Source of the DNA: CAIYRG01 sp036273455
GTDB lineage: Bacteria > Pseudomonadota > Alphaproteobacteria > Micropepsales > Micropepsaceae
DNA length: 64,000 nt
Assembly (NCBI GenBank): GCA_036273455.1
Contig: DASUHP010000133.1
Coordinates: forward strand, 79,706-143,705
Reading direction: 5' to 3'
Positions 1-8,749 of the stretch are shown here, piece by piece; the stretch's first letter is position 1; every line of letters starts with the position of its first letter. The position numbers were made by a program, and so were the translations under genes. A model generated the notes under the pieces. It saw only the letters and a list, made by a program, of their open reading frames with translations. It did no database searches and was not told the origin of the DNA.

Positions 1-430
1 AAAGCCCGCACAATCCGCGTTCTGTCACTGCGAAGAGCGCACGGCCCAGCAGCGACTCGTGCCAGCCATAACAAATCGTCAATCCGGCGCCGCGCCGGGC
101 GTAGTTGCCGGGAGTCATGGCCTCGACTTTGAGCACGAGGTCGTACAGCCGCGATGGTCCCGAAAGCCCAGAATCGAGCGCGGCATCGAGTATTGGCCGC
201 CCCTGTGCCAGCGCGCGCTTGGCCCGCTCCAAGGTCAGATGGGCGACAAAGGCTTTCGGGCTGACACCGGCCAGTCGCGTGAACTCGCGCTGAAAATGCC
301 AGGGCGATAGACCGGCAACGGCAGCAGCTTCGGCCAGCGCCGGCTGTCGCCGGAAATTATCGGCGAGAAACAGCAGCGCCTGCGAAATGGCGCTGTAATT
401 GGAATTGCTGACTTCCGCCCTGTGCGACAT
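1..430 (-). CDS. Ada-like AraC regulator / O6-methylguanine-DNA methyltransferase, 3' end cut by window edge
   Basis: About 143 N-terminal residues are visible, read leftward from the ATG at 428-430 and running off the left edge. The protein opens directly with an AraC-type helix-turn-helix domain (LSPWHFQREF, then GLSGPSRLYD and MTPGNYARRGAG). It then enters the typical beginning of the methyltransferase domain (LTICYG, SLLGRALFAVTERGLCGL). The expected PCHR active-site cysteine lies outside the window. There is no N-terminal Ada zinc/phosphotriester domain, so this is the short AraC-methyltransferase fusion found in many alphaproteobacteria rather than full Ada. Expected role: repair of O6-alkylguanine coupled to transcriptional activation. 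The family is clear; the DNA-repair activity is inferred because the catalytic part is not visible. Confidence 0.8.
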   Translation of the reverse strand, partial: MSHRAEVSNSNYSAISQALLFLADNFRRQPALAEAAAVAGLSPWHFQREFTRLAGVSPKAFVAHLTLERAKRALAQGRPILDAALDSGLSGPSRLYDLVLKVEAMTPGNYARRGAGLTICYGWHESLLGRALFAVTERGLCGL

Positions 431-481
431 GAGACGACGTTACGCGGCGAATCTGCCGCCGGCGACCCGATTCTTGCGAAA

Positions 482-961
482 TCACTCTGATGGCAGTGCC
501 TGACGCGCGTCGCGCAGCGCCTGCCGCAAGGCCTCCGCCAGCCGGGCCCGTTCCTCGGCGCCGAGAAAGGAGCCCACCACCCAGCGCCGTTTATGCACGA
601 CGAGTGCAACTTCCGCGCCGAGCAACTCGGGATCGTCGTGTTCCACCCTCAGCCAATAAGGGTTGATCTCCTCGCGCCGCACCTGGCCGGTGGCGCTGAT
701 TCGTTCGATCAGGAAGGCATCGCTCGTTAGGCGCAGATATTCGCGCCGCCGGCTGGCTCGAACGCTCGCGCGCATTGCCCACCAGAGCAAAGCCACGTCG
801 AGGCCAAAGAATGGCGTCACCGGCCAGGCTCCATGCAGCGCAAACATCACGCCGGCCGCAAAACTCACAACGGCGGCGAATCCGACCACCAGCGCGATCG
901 CCTTGGGGCCCAGTGGCGGATTGGGCTCGATCAGCGCCTCAAGAAATACTTTTTTGGCCAT
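482..961 (-). CDS. DUF2244 membrane protein
   Basis: 159 residues. Two hydrophobic segments lie near the N terminus (about residues 20-42 and 48-66), followed by a basic patch (RASRRREYLRL) and a soluble C-terminal part with WLRVEHDD and KRRWVVGSFL, the pattern of DUF2244 integral membrane proteins, which are common near cytochrome c oxidase and nth genes in alphaproteobacteria. It lies 51 bases upstream of the Ada-like gene in the same direction, so the two may be co-transcribed. Molecular function is not known for the family. Confidence 0.75.
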   Translation of the reverse strand: MAKKVFLEALIEPNPPLGPKAIALVVGFAAVVSFAAGVMFALHGAWPVTPFFGLDVALLWWAMRASVRASRRREYLRLTSDAFLIERISATGQVRREEINPYWLRVEHDDPELLGAEVALVVHKRRWVVGSFLGAEERARLAEALRQALRDARQALPSE

Positions 962-1044
962 GCTCGGGTTAAAAGCTTGTTCGCCGACCCATCCGCAGCT
1001 TTTAGCTTAGGCGGATCGGCGAAGAAAACGCGTGAACTCGAAAC

Positions 1045-1311
1045 CTAGCCGCAGCGGCGGTGAAATTCGACATTCCCGCCGTGGTCGATCCACCACGGAT
1101 CATCGAGATTGAGTGCGCACGGATCCGTCAGGGTTCCAACTGTAACCTGCGGTCCCGCAACCGGAGCGGGAATGTCCGCGGCCAAACCCGCAACTTCAGG
1201 CGAAGCGAAATCGGCGGTATGAACTGCAGGCGTTCCCGGGGTTGAACAGGACGCAAGTGCCAGAGCGATGCTGCACATCGCGGTGGCGGCAAAACTCCTG
1301 AGCTCCGACAT
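1045..1311 (-). CDS. small lipoprotein, unknown function
   Basis: 88 residues from the ATG at 1309-1311. A longer in-frame reading exists but would put 25 charged residues before the signal peptide. The signal segment (about residues 5-20) ends in a lipobox, LALASC, so the protein is probably lipid-anchored. The mature part is proline/alanine-rich and ends in a compact motif, DPWWIDHGG then EFHRRCG, whose cysteine could pair with the cysteine in LTDPCALN. No family recognised. It diverges from nth, whose start lies about 100 bases away. Confidence 0.55.
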   Translation of the reverse strand: MSELRSFAATAMCSIALALASCSTPGTPAVHTADFASPEVAGLAADIPAPVAGPQVTVGTLTDPCALNLDDPWWIDHGGNVEFHRRCG

Positions 1312-1412
1312 GTTCCAAAACCCGTAATGACTCGCTGTGGCAACGGGGCCGTCCTGTGGATTGTTCCGTTTCCTGCGATCCCGCACCCCGGCGTAACGGC
1401 TATAGATTGATC

Positions 1413-2117
1413 ATGCAGCGCCCGTTCAAACCGGCCGAAGTGGAGCAGTTCTTTTCGCGCCTCGCAGTGGCGAATCCGAAGCCACGTTCCGAACTCGAAT
1501 ATAGAAATCCTTACACGCTGCTGGTTGCCGTCGTGCTCTCGGCCCAGGCAACAGACAAGGGCGTGAACAAGGCAACGGCGCGAATTTTTCCCAAAATCGA
1601 TGCGCCGGAAAAAATGCTGCGCTTCGGCGAAGACAATTTGCGCGACGCGATCAGGACGATCGGGCTCTACCGCAACAAGGCGAAAAACGTCATCGCCCTG
1701 TCAAAGACGCTGGTAGACCGACATCACGGCGAAGTCCCGAAGGATCGTGAGCAACTCGAGCAACTGCCCGGTGTTGGACGCAAGACCGCCAATGTCGTGC
1801 TGAATGTTGCCTTCGATTTTCCGACAATTGCGGTCGATACGCATATTTTCCGCGTTGCGAACCGCACGGGACTGGCGCCGGGAAAGACACCGCGCGAGGT
1901 CGAAGACGCGCTCGAAAAAGTCGTCCCCGACAAATTCAAGCAGCATGCACATCACTGGTTGATTCTGCACGGACGCTATGTCTGCATTGCCCGCAAACCG
2001 AACTGTCCGTCGTGTCTGGTTGCGGATCTCTGCCGTTACCAACCGAAGACGCCACCCGCAGGCGCGGCTCCCGATACCGAGATTAAAATGATCAGGGCGC
2101 GACGGGTGCGTTCATGA
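1413..2117 (+). CDS. nth: endonuclease III
   Basis: 234 residues; bifunctional DNA glycosylase/AP lyase that removes oxidised pyrimidines in base-excision repair. The helix-hairpin-helix LPGVGRKTAN spans residues 118-127 with the catalytic lysine K124, and the catalytic aspartate is D142 in AVDTHIFRV. The C-terminal iron-sulfur loop C191-x6-C198-x2-C201-x5-C207 binds [4Fe-4S]. The start at ATG 1413 was preferred over 1356 because the extra 19 residues are not conserved-looking and the family normally begins shortly before the PYTLLVAVVLSAQATD block. Its last 26 bases overlap, tail to tail, the lipoprotein gene on the other strand. Confidence 0.95.
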   Translation: MQRPFKPAEVEQFFSRLAVANPKPRSELEYRNPYTLLVAVVLSAQATDKGVNKATARIFPKIDAPEKMLRFGEDNLRDAIRTIGLYRNKAKNVIALSKTLVDRHHGEVPKDREQLEQLPGVGRKTANVVLNVAFDFPTIAVDTHIFRVANRTGLAPGKTPREVEDALEKVVPDKFKQHAHHWLILHGRYVCIARKPNCPSCLVADLCRYQPKTPPAGAAPDTEIKMIRARRVRS

Positions 2118-2586
2118 TTCCCGGCGCAGCTGCCATGTGGTCTTGCAACGCGGACAGGCATGCCGGGTCCGCCGCCGTGTTCGTGCCGCGCGGCAAGGTT
2201 TCGGTGTAGCGCAAGCGCAACATGCCGTCCTGTTGCTGCATGAAAAAAAACACCGAACAACGCGGAGCGTCGTAACGCCAGAGTTCCGTGCCCATTTCGC
2301 GCCGTACGAAGTCGGGATTGCCGAGGCGCATGCGTAGCGCGCCTGCTTCTGTCGGAAGCGGTTCAGGCATGGATATCGCTTCTGGAGGCGCGGCGGCGCT
2401 TGGGGCGGGCATCGTAACTTGAGGCTCCGGCTCCGGCAGCGGCGGCGGTGAGATCGAGGGCGAGATGACCGGAAGCGGATTTGCGGGCACCATGACCATC
2501 GGCCGCGGAGCCATGCAGCCGCACAGCCCGATGCACAACATCGCCAAAACTGAAAAGGGACTCGCTCTCACCGGCTTACTCGACAT
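2092..2586 (-). CDS. proline-rich lipoprotein, unknown function
   Basis: 164 residues. Signal segment with lipobox GLCGC near residue 24, then a low-complexity Pro/Ala/Glu linker (about residues 30-80), then a small domain containing RLGNPDFVRREMGTELWRYD and CSVFFFM with a later cysteine in ADPACL. The domain resembles the lipoprotein-type folds that read like SmpA/OmlA (LGxP...WRYD), but this is a resemblance, not an assignment. It is probably an envelope protein with the linker crossing the periplasm. The 3' end overlaps nth by 26 bases in the convergent direction. Confidence 0.6.
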   Translation of the reverse strand: MSSKPVRASPFSVLAMLCIGLCGCMAPRPMVMVPANPLPVISPSISPPPLPEPEPQVTMPAPSAAAPPEAISMPEPLPTEAGALRMRLGNPDFVRREMGTELWRYDAPRCSVFFFMQQQDGMLRLRYTETLPRGTNTAADPACLSALQDHMAAAPGIMNAPVAP

Positions 2587-2639
2587 GGCGCTCGACAGCC
2601 TTATAAACGGTAGAGGAAGAACGCCGCTACAGGGGATTC

Positions 2640-3668
2640 ATGGCGCATAATTTCGATGTCATCGGCATCGGCAATGCAATCGTCGACGTGATTTTTGCGG
2701 CATCCGACCAATTCCTGCTGGACCACAGCATTGCCAAATCGGTGATGACGCTGATCGATGAGGTGCATGCCGCGAAACTCATCGCCGCGGTGGAGAATCC
2801 GACGGAAAGTTCGGGGGGCTCAGCGGCAAATACAATGGCCGGACTGGCATCGTTCGGCAGCCACGGCTGGTTTATCGGCAAGATCAAAAATGATCGCCTG
2901 GGCGACTCCTTCGCGCGCGGCCTCGCGCGCATCGGAGTTCACTTCGAAACGCCGATGGCCACGGGCGGACCTTCAACGGCCTGCTGCATCATTGCGGTTA
3001 CACCCGATGGGCATCGCAGCATGAACACCTATCTCGGCGCCTGCCGTGAACTCACTCCCGGCGACATTGATGAAAAGCGGATCACCGGGACAGGTGTTCT
3101 TTATGTCGAGGGCTATCTCTGGGACGATGAACGGTCGAAGGCGGCAATCCGCAAGGCGATTCGCGCCGCCAGGCGAGGGGGCCGCAAAATCGCTTTCACC
3201 TGCTCGGACCCGTTTTGCGTTGGACGGTACCGCCAGGAATTTCTTCACCTGCTCGAGAACGATATCGACATCCTGTTTGCCAATGAAGAGGAGGCCAAGA
3301 CCCTGTTCGGTGCGTCGGATTTTCATTCGGCGCTGCAACAGGCGCGTGACTGGCCCGGAATTGCCGCTCTCACGCGTTCGGAGAAAGGCTGCGTTGTCGC
3401 AGCGCCCGATGGCGAGATTCATATTCGAGAGGCCGAGCCGGTGGAACGGGTTGTCGACACCACCGGCGCCGGTGATCAGTTTGCCGCGGGATTCCTGCAC
3501 GGCTTTGTACATGGGCGCGATCTCGGCGATTGTGCGCGCCTCGGCGCCATCGCCGCCGGTGAAGTGATTTCGCATTATGGCGGAAGACCGCAGCAGTCCT
3601 TCGCCGCATTGGCCCGCAAAGCAGGTTTTGATACGCATCAAGCAGATAGCGACAGACGCACTGTATGA
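2640..3668 (+). CDS. PfkB-family sugar/nucleoside kinase, adenosine-kinase-like
   Basis: 342 residues. The ribokinase fold is shown by the N-terminal GIGNAIVDVI, the GGSAANT motif that follows the lid, and the C-terminal PfkB signature DTTGAGDQFAAG beginning at residue 273, whose aspartate D279 is the catalytic base. The family phosphorylates adenosine, ribose or similar sugars; alphaproteobacterial members at this length are usually called adenosine kinase. Substrate is inferred. An AGGGGA ribosome site lies just before the ATG. Confidence 0.85.
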   Translation: MAHNFDVIGIGNAIVDVIFAASDQFLLDHSIAKSVMTLIDEVHAAKLIAAVENPTESSGGSAANTMAGLASFGSHGWFIGKIKNDRLGDSFARGLARIGVHFETPMATGGPSTACCIIAVTPDGHRSMNTYLGACRELTPGDIDEKRITGTGVLYVEGYLWDDERSKAAIRKAIRAARRGGRKIAFTCSDPFCVGRYRQEFLHLLENDIDILFANEEEAKTLFGASDFHSALQQARDWPGIAALTRSEKGCVVAAPDGEIHIREAEPVERVVDTTGAGDQFAAGFLHGFVHGRDLGDCARLGAIAAGEVISHYGGRPQQSFAALARKAGFDTHQADSDRRTV

Positions 3669-3778
3669 CCGGATTGGACGCGGCTATTCGAACCGTCGCC
3701 GTCCTGTCCGCGCATCACTGCCTTGATCGTTCTGGCTGATCACCCTTTCGGCGAACCGCCGTTGAGGTGTCGCGATGA

Positions 3779-4198
3779 TTATTCGCCGATGATGTGCAAG
3801 ACAATATGCCGTTGATGCGGCGCATCGCGGTGTTCGAACAAATAGATCGCCTGCCAGGTCCCAAGCAGCGGCTTGCCATCCGCAACCGGAATGGACAGCG
3901 AGGTCTGAGTCAGCGCTGAGCGGATATGGCTCGGCATATCGTCTGGACCTTCGGTCGTGTGCCGGTAATTGGCCATTCGCGGCACCAACCCGGCAAAGGA
4001 GTCGGCGAGATCTTTCAGCACATCCGGATCGGCATTTTCCTGGATCACCAGCGATGCCGATGTATGCTGGATGAAGACGGTCAGCAGTCCGCTTGTGATC
4101 CCGGCCGCTGTGACAAATTTGCGGGCGCGTTCGGTAATGTCCGTGAACTTCTCGCGCGAAGGCGGAATGGCGGCCCGCTCTTGCCGCTGCCGGATCAT
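3779..4198 (-). CDS. YjbQ (UPF0047) family protein
   Basis: 139 residues. Typical UPF0047 features: QHTSASLVIQENADPDV, HTTEGPDDMPSHIRS, and GTWQAIYLFEHRD near the C terminus, with conserved His/Asp residues that form a metal site in this family. E. coli YjbQ has weak thiamine-phosphate synthase activity, but the physiological role is unsettled. The ATG at 4196-4198 overlaps the stop codon of the Smr gene (ATGA), so the pair is probably translationally coupled. A longer upstream reading of this frame is basic and lies inside the Smr gene, so it was not used. Confidence 0.85.
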   Translation of the reverse strand: MIRQRQERAAIPPSREKFTDITERARKFVTAAGITSGLLTVFIQHTSASLVIQENADPDVLKDLADSFAGLVPRMANYRHTTEGPDDMPSHIRSALTQTSLSIPVADGKPLLGTWQAIYLFEHRDAPHQRHIVLHIIGE

Positions 4199-4701
4199 GG
4201 TTGTCCGCTCGGTCTGCGCTTTTGCAGAGCCACGTAAAACGCGCCGGCGCCGCCATGTTTGGCATGTGCCTCGCGCAGCCCGATGACACGGCCAGCGAGT
4301 TCGGCGCCGTTGAGCCACAGCGGCAGATTGTTGCGCAAGACTCCGCCCTTTCCGGTAATCACCAGCACCAGCCGCTTTCCTTCGGAAATGCTTCGGGCCA
4401 GAAACGCAACCAACAGCCGGTACGCGCTGTCATAGCTGTGGCCGTGCAGGTCAATGCGCGCTTCCGGTTCCAGCCGACCTCGGCGCAACCGTGCTTCCGT
4501 GTGACCGCGAATCGGAGCCGCTTCCGCGACTGTCTCTACGAAGCGAATTTCCCTGCGCATCGGCAGTGGCACAAAACAGCGCCGGCGGGTGCTCGCGGCC
4601 GTCACCGCAACCTGCCGCTTGTTCAGCGGCGTTGCGTCTCTCATCGCGTGACGAAACAGCGCTTCATCTTCAGGCGAAATGATGATGTGGCGCGGGCTCA
4701 T
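4195..4701 (-). CDS. Smr (MutS2 C-terminal-like) domain protein
   Basis: 168 residues. A variable N-terminal half precedes a Smr domain: DLHG at residues 84-87, LVLVITGKGG, then LPLWLN and GGAGAFYVALQKRR. DLHG and GKGG are the landmark motifs of Smr nicking/endonuclease domains. Stand-alone Smr proteins are thought to act on DNA or RNA, including collided-ribosome mRNAs in some bacteria; the substrate here is unknown. Start and stop overlap mltA (ATGA at 4698-4701) and yjbQ (ATGA at 4195-4198), placing it in the middle of a coupled operon. Confidence 0.88.
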   Translation of the reverse strand: MSPRHIIISPEDEALFRHAMRDATPLNKRQVAVTAASTRRRCFVPLPMRREIRFVETVAEAAPIRGHTEARLRRGRLEPEARIDLHGHSYDSAYRLLVAFLARSISEGKRLVLVITGKGGVLRNNLPLWLNGAELAGRVIGLREAHAKHGGAGAFYVALQKRRPSGQP

Positions 4702-5987
4702 GTCAGCGGAATGGCGCCAGGTTGCGGCAACCGCGCCGCAACGGCTTTCGGCAGAAGCACGGTCATTCGCGCCGCATTTTTCATCCGGCCGGCAATTGCG
4801 GCTGCGTCAGGGCCGAAACCCCAATATACATCGCCGCGCATTTGCCCACGAATGGCTCCGCCGGTGTCCTGCGCGATCAGCAACTGGTCGAACACCCGAT
4901 CCGGTTGTGCGGGATCTGGATCGGGCGCCGTGCCCTCGAGCCAGACCGGTACACCATAGGGATTGAATTCCGGATCTACCGCGAGACTCGCGCCGGGCGT
5001 CAGCGACACGCCTTCCGCGCCATTTGCGCCTGCTTGCGGCTCGCCGATGGGCTGCTCGGAGAAGAAAATGTAGGACTCGTTTTGGTCCATCACCTCGCGC
5101 GCCTGATCGGGATGCGCGATGAGCCAGGCACGAATGGATTGCAGGGAAACTTCTTCGCTGGTCAATTCGCCCCGTTGGAGCAGCACGGCTCCGATTGCGG
5201 TATAGGGCTGCCCATTCTGGCCGGCGTAAGCCGCGCGAACGACGCTGCCGTCGTCCAGGACGACGCGGCCCGAGCCCTGGATTTCCAGGAAAAAAGCGTC
5301 GATCGGATTATCGACATAGAACAGCGGCGTGGCCGGAATCCCGTCCTGTTCGATTTCCGCCCGTGCCGGATAGGGTACATAGCGGCTCATCAGCATCGAC
5401 ATCATCATCTGCATGCCGAACGAGTCGGACGCTGCGGTATCGCGGTAGACCGCTCCATCGATCTTCACCAGATCGGACGGCATGCCATAAACAGGCGTTT
5501 GATACTGGTCATGCCGCGTGCGGCTGCCGTGCAATTCCGGTTCGTAATAGCCGGTGAAAAATCCGCCAGAGCCGTCTTGCGACAGCCGGACCGGAACAAA
5601 TTCCTGTTCAAAATATTTCCGCGCGTCCTCAACATTGGCCGCGCCCGTGGCAAATGCGTGCTGGCAGCTATGCCACCACTCGCCTGCTGTCCCGGCATAT
5701 CCGGACCCGCCCATGGGTGCATCCGGGGCTTGGCCAACGATCATGACACAGGAACGCCGGAACGCATTGAGTGCCTGACGCGGATCTCCCTGGTCCCAGC
5801 CATCCAGCTCCGAGAATTGCACCGGAGTGAATATGAGTGGCGGTGCGGGCCTGACCGGGGCGACTGCCGGGGGCGGAGCCGCCGTGACGCGGCTCGGGGC
5901 CGTGCGCGGTCCGGTGGCACAGGCCGCAAGCGCCATGATTGCTACGGCGGCCGCAGGCCGCAGCAGAACCCGTGTGCTCAATCTCAT
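4698..5987 (-). CDS. mltA: membrane-bound lytic murein transglycosylase A
   Basis: 429 residues. The signal peptide ends in lipobox ALAAC near residue 23, so the enzyme is an envelope lipoprotein. The MltA domain follows (SGGFFTGYYEPELHGSR, then YVPYPARAEI, FFLEIQGSGRVVLDDG) and the C-terminal 3D domain carries DTGGAIRG and DVYWGFG with the conserved aspartates. It cleaves peptidoglycan glycan strands with 1,6-anhydro-muropeptide formation. It sits 3 bases downstream of the Tim44-like gene and overlaps Smr by 4 bases, an arrangement also usual in other alphaproteobacteria. Confidence 0.93.
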   Translation of the reverse strand: MRLSTRVLLRPAAAVAIMALAACATGPRTAPSRVTAAPPPAVAPVRPAPPLIFTPVQFSELDGWDQGDPRQALNAFRRSCVMIVGQAPDAPMGGSGYAGTAGEWWHSCQHAFATGAANVEDARKYFEQEFVPVRLSQDGSGGFFTGYYEPELHGSRTRHDQYQTPVYGMPSDLVKIDGAVYRDTAASDSFGMQMMMSMLMSRYVPYPARAEIEQDGIPATPLFYVDNPIDAFFLEIQGSGRVVLDDGSVVRAAYAGQNGQPYTAIGAVLLQRGELTSEEVSLQSIRAWLIAHPDQAREVMDQNESYIFFSEQPIGEPQAGANGAEGVSLTPGASLAVDPEFNPYGVPVWLEGTAPDPDPAQPDRVFDQLLIAQDTGGAIRGQMRGDVYWGFGPDAAAIAGRMKNAARMTVLLPKAVAARLPQPGAIPLT

Positions 5988-5990
5988 GTC

Positions 5991-6656
5991 TCAGGACTGC
6001 GCGGTTGTGGAGATCAAAGTCCAGTTGGGATTGCTGGAGCGGACGTCACGCGCGTATGTCCAATATTCGACGATCTCCTGCGGCGACTTTGCGTCGCCCT
6101 CGATCAGCGCGCCATTCGGGTCATAACCCGCAAGCATCACCTGACTGTTAAAGGCCACGGTGATCTCCGCGGTCTGACCCTTCATTTCGGCCGCGGTGAT
6201 CCGGGCCGATTTGAGTGACAGGAACGTAAATTCAACCCGTTCCTTCTTGGTCTCGCGATGTTTGATGGCCTCGTCGAATGCCTCAAAGACCTCCGGCGAA
6301 AGCAGCGGCTTCAAAACGTCACGGTCGCCATGCGCGAACGCGGTCACGATCATCTCGTAGGCGGCACGCGAGCCCGACATGAAGTGCTCGGTATCAAAAC
6401 CCCGGTCGTAGAGTTTTATATCCAGCAGCGCGCGGGACAGTGTGCCTGACCCTCCGATCGCAGTTGTCGTTGGACCGCCGGAGCGATCCGGCAATGCCCG
6501 CAGATTTTCCTTGGCCGCCGATTGCGGATTCGACCGCGCCGTATCCGGAGTGCGCTCGTTACCTGTACGCCGGCCCAGCACCGAGTACAGCCGGAAGGCA
6601 ATGAAGCCCGCAAGCAACGCAAGCAGAACCACGTCGAAGAACTGATAATTATTCAT
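5991..6656 (-). CDS. Tim44/TimA-domain membrane-anchored protein
   Basis: 221 residues. A single N-terminal membrane segment (about residues 7-25) is followed by a basic linker and a Tim44-like domain (DTEHFMSGSRAAYEMIVTAFAHGDRDVLKPLLS ... VEFTFLSLKSARI ... VEYWTYARDVRSSNPNWTL). Bacterial relatives are the proposed ancestors of mitochondrial Tim44 and are associated with the inner membrane. First gene of the run leading to mltA-smr-yjbQ; divergent from secB across about 250 bases. Confidence 0.85.
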   Translation of the reverse strand: MNNYQFFDVVLLALLAGFIAFRLYSVLGRRTGNERTPDTARSNPQSAAKENLRALPDRSGGPTTTAIGGSGTLSRALLDIKLYDRGFDTEHFMSGSRAAYEMIVTAFAHGDRDVLKPLLSPEVFEAFDEAIKHRETKKERVEFTFLSLKSARITAAEMKGQTAEITVAFNSQVMLAGYDPNGALIEGDAKSPQEIVEYWTYARDVRSSNPNWTLISTTAQS

Positions 6657-6703
6657 CTAACTTGCGCCTGACCGGCCCTGTTTAGACAAAGACGGGAGGA
6701 ATC

Positions 6704-6730
6704 ATGGCAGTACGCCATTGCCGCCTTTAA
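6704..6730 (+). other. possible 8-codon leader ORF with strong ribosome site
   Basis: In the 251-base gap between the Tim44-like gene and secB, a strong GGGAGGA ribosome site sits a few bases before an ATG that opens only eight codons (MAVRHCRL) and then a TAA. No comparable ribosome site precedes secB itself. It could be a leader peptide or chance. Nothing else in the gap was recognised. Confidence 0.15.
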
Positions 6731-6907
6731 AGTAATGCCTGGGCGCGCTCCGGTCCAGCGCGCCTTGGCCATTTATCCCCCCACATCTACGATATATTCC
6801 GCTCCCCTCGGCGGATACCACAGCCGGACCGGCAATCTCCTTGTCACGCTTGCGCGATCCGTGCTAGCGCGGCAATCCTTTCCCCACCCGATCGAGAGAA
6901 ACACCAG

Positions 6908-7417
6908 ATGGCCGACACCGACAGCCCCAATGGCGGCACGAATCCGGGCGCAATCCCGCCTGCTGGCGCCGAAAACCAGATGCCGAGCCTTCAGATCATC
7001 TCGCAATATATTAAGGATCTCTCGTTCGAAAACCCGTCCATGGGCGTCAATGTCCAGCGCCCACAAATCGAATTCACCGTCGATCTTCAGGCTCGCCGCT
7101 TGCAGGAAAACGGCCCCTATGAGGTCGTGCTGAAGATGCGGGTGAATGCCAAGCAGGACGATAAAGCCGTGTTCCTGCTGGAAATCGCCTATGGCGGCTT
7201 GTTCATTCTGGAACGGGTGCCGGAAGAAGTGCTTCAGCCCATGCTGCTGATCGAGTGCCCGCGGCTGATGTTCCCCTTTGTCCGTCGAGTCATCTCCGAT
7301 CTCATCAGCGATGGTGGATTGCCGCCGCTGATGATCGAGCCGATCGACTTTGCAGCGCTGTATCGCAGCCGCATGCTGGACGCGCAGCGCCAGCAGCAGG
7401 CCCCGACAACCGCCTAG
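6908..7417 (+). CDS. secB: protein-export chaperone SecB
   Basis: 169 residues. The SecB core is clear: ISQYIKDLSFENPS, VVLKMRVNAKQDDKAVFLLEIAYGGLF and ECPRLMFPFVRRVISDLISDGGLPPLMIEPIDFAALY. SecB tetramers bind unfolded preproteins and hand them to SecA; the acidic, short N terminus and C-terminal tail are family-typical. The start ATG at 6908 follows a GAGAGAAAC sequence, a modest ribosome site. Its stop overlaps the stop of dnaQ by 4 bases in the convergent direction. Confidence 0.95.
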   Translation: MADTDSPNGGTNPGAIPPAGAENQMPSLQIISQYIKDLSFENPSMGVNVQRPQIEFTVDLQARRLQENGPYEVVLKMRVNAKQDDKAVFLLEIAYGGLFILERVPEEVLQPMLLIECPRLMFPFVRRVISDLISDGGLPPLMIEPIDFAALYRSRMLDAQRQQQAPTTA

Positions 7418-8115
7418 CCGGCAACGCCCCAATTCCAGATCACGTCAGCTTCCAGCTCCTCGGCAATAAACCGGGCATGTGCGGCGAGTTCGCCCTGGGA
7501 AACACGTTCCGGCATTGGTTGCGGGCGAATAAGCCGTTCCCCCCGCGACTCAACGCGTTCAGTCCCATTGTCCGCCGCGGCAGCTGTGAGTTCAAAATGT
7601 GCCTGCCGGCCGCCAATGAGCTCGAGGTAAACTTTGGCCAGCAATTCTGCATCAATGCGGGCTCCGTGCTTACTGCGCCCGGAAAGGTCGAGATTGAACC
7701 GGCGGCAAAGCTCATTGAGCGAACAAGATGAGCCAGGAAAGCGCCGGCGCGCCAGCGCGAGCGTGTCGAGCGTGCGCTCCTGGGGAAAAGGCGGGTAATT
7801 CAGTCGCGCCAATTCGGCATTGAGGAATTTCAGATCGAAATCGGCGTTGTGAATGACGAGCTGCGAATTGCCGACAAATTCCAGCAGCGAATCGGCAATC
7901 TGGCCGAACAGCGGCTGGCCGCGCAGCTTTTCGCCATCGTGCCCGTGGATCATGACGGCTTCGTGGGGAACGTCGCGTTCCGGATCGATGAGATGATGGA
8001 ATACTTTGCCGGTTGGAAGCCGGCGATCGAGTTCGATACCGCAAATCTCAACCAGCCGATGGCCCTTTTCGGGTTCAAGACCGGTGGTTTCGGTATCGAG
8101 CACGACTTCACGCAT
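7414..8115 (-). CDS. dnaQ: DNA polymerase III epsilon subunit (proofreading exonuclease)
   Basis: 233 residues. DEDDh exonuclease motifs in order: ExoI DTETTG at residues 7-12, ExoII HNADFDLKFLN, ExoIII HGARIDAELLAKVYLEL. The C-terminal 60 residues match the tail that contacts the polymerase alpha subunit. It provides 3'-5' proofreading in the replicative polymerase. The start MREVVLDTETTG (8115) was preferred over the ATG nine codons upstream because it is the usual alphaproteobacterial N terminus. It overlaps coaE by 8 bases and ends 4 bases inside secB on the opposite strand. Confidence 0.93.
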   Translation of the reverse strand: MREVVLDTETTGLEPEKGHRLVEICGIELDRRLPTGKVFHHLIDPERDVPHEAVMIHGHDGEKLRGQPLFGQIADSLLEFVGNSQLVIHNADFDLKFLNAELARLNYPPFPQERTLDTLALARRRFPGSSCSLNELCRRFNLDLSGRSKHGARIDAELLAKVYLELIGGRQAHFELTAAAADNGTERVESRGERLIRPQPMPERVSQGELAAHARFIAEELEADVIWNWGVAG

Positions 8116-8749
8116 CTGGCGGCCTGTGCTTTGCGCGCGCACGAAGTTCGGCGGCGACTCGCTTTACGTCGGCAAAAGCCTGCTCCAGTCCCTTGTCGGT
8201 CTCAATCACAAAATCGGCTTTTGCACGCTTTTCCTCGTCCGGCATTTGCCGCGCATGAAGCAACTGCAGCTTTTCCGGGGTCATTCCGGGCCGGGCGAGA
8301 ACGCGCCGTTTCTGGACCTTCCTCGGTGCCGAAACAACGACAGTCGCATCCAGCTGGTCTTGGGCGCCGGTCTCAAACAGAAGCGGGATATCGATGACGA
8401 GCAGTTCATCGCCGCGTTCGGCGGCCGCGCGCACAAACTCGTCGCGCGCCGCGCGCACCAGCGGATGCACGATCGCTTCCAGGCGGGCGAAAGCCGTTGG
8501 GTCTCGCTCCAGTGCGGCCGCCAGCGCCGTTCGGTCCACCCGGCCGTCATGAATTGTACCAGGAAATGCGGCAGCTACGCGTGCGACGGCTGCACCTCCT
8601 GGATCATAGAGTGCACGCACCACGGAGTCGGAATCGAACACGGGAATCCCGAGTTGCGCGAATAATTTTCCGGTTTCGGTTTTGCCCATGCCGATCGAAC
8701 CGGTAAGCCCGACAAGATAGGGCCGGCGATTCTCTCTACCCACGATCAA
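8108..8749 (-). CDS. coaE: dephospho-CoA kinase
   Basis: 213 residues. P-loop GSIGMGKT at 17-24, the DSDSVV substrate loop, HPLVRAARDEF, and DIPLLFETG in the lid/core region. It phosphorylates the 3'-hydroxyl of dephospho-CoA in the last step of CoA synthesis. It overlaps aroE by 14 bases and dnaQ by 8, part of the ppsR-maf-aroE-coaE-dnaQ run characteristic of the region left of the alphaproteobacterial origin. Confidence 0.94.
   Translation of the reverse strand: MIVGRENRRPYLVGLTGSIGMGKTETGKLFAQLGIPVFDSDSVVRALYDPGGAAVARVAAAFPGTIHDGRVDRTALAAALERDPTAFARLEAIVHPLVRAARDEFVRAAAERGDELLVIDIPLLFETGAQDQLDATVVVSAPRKVQKRRVLARPGMTPEKLQLLHARQMPDEEKRAKADFVIETDKGLEQAFADVKRVAAELRARAKHRPPDA

Noticed and set aside
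3684..4289. 201-codon frame on the minus strand overlapping yjbQ
   Set aside because: Different frame from the well-conserved YjbQ reading; no family features.
4722..6218. 498-codon open frame on the plus strand opposite mltA
   Set aside because: mltA on the minus strand has complete family motifs; this frame is Arg/His-rich, has no recognisable domain and is the usual GC-rich shadow.
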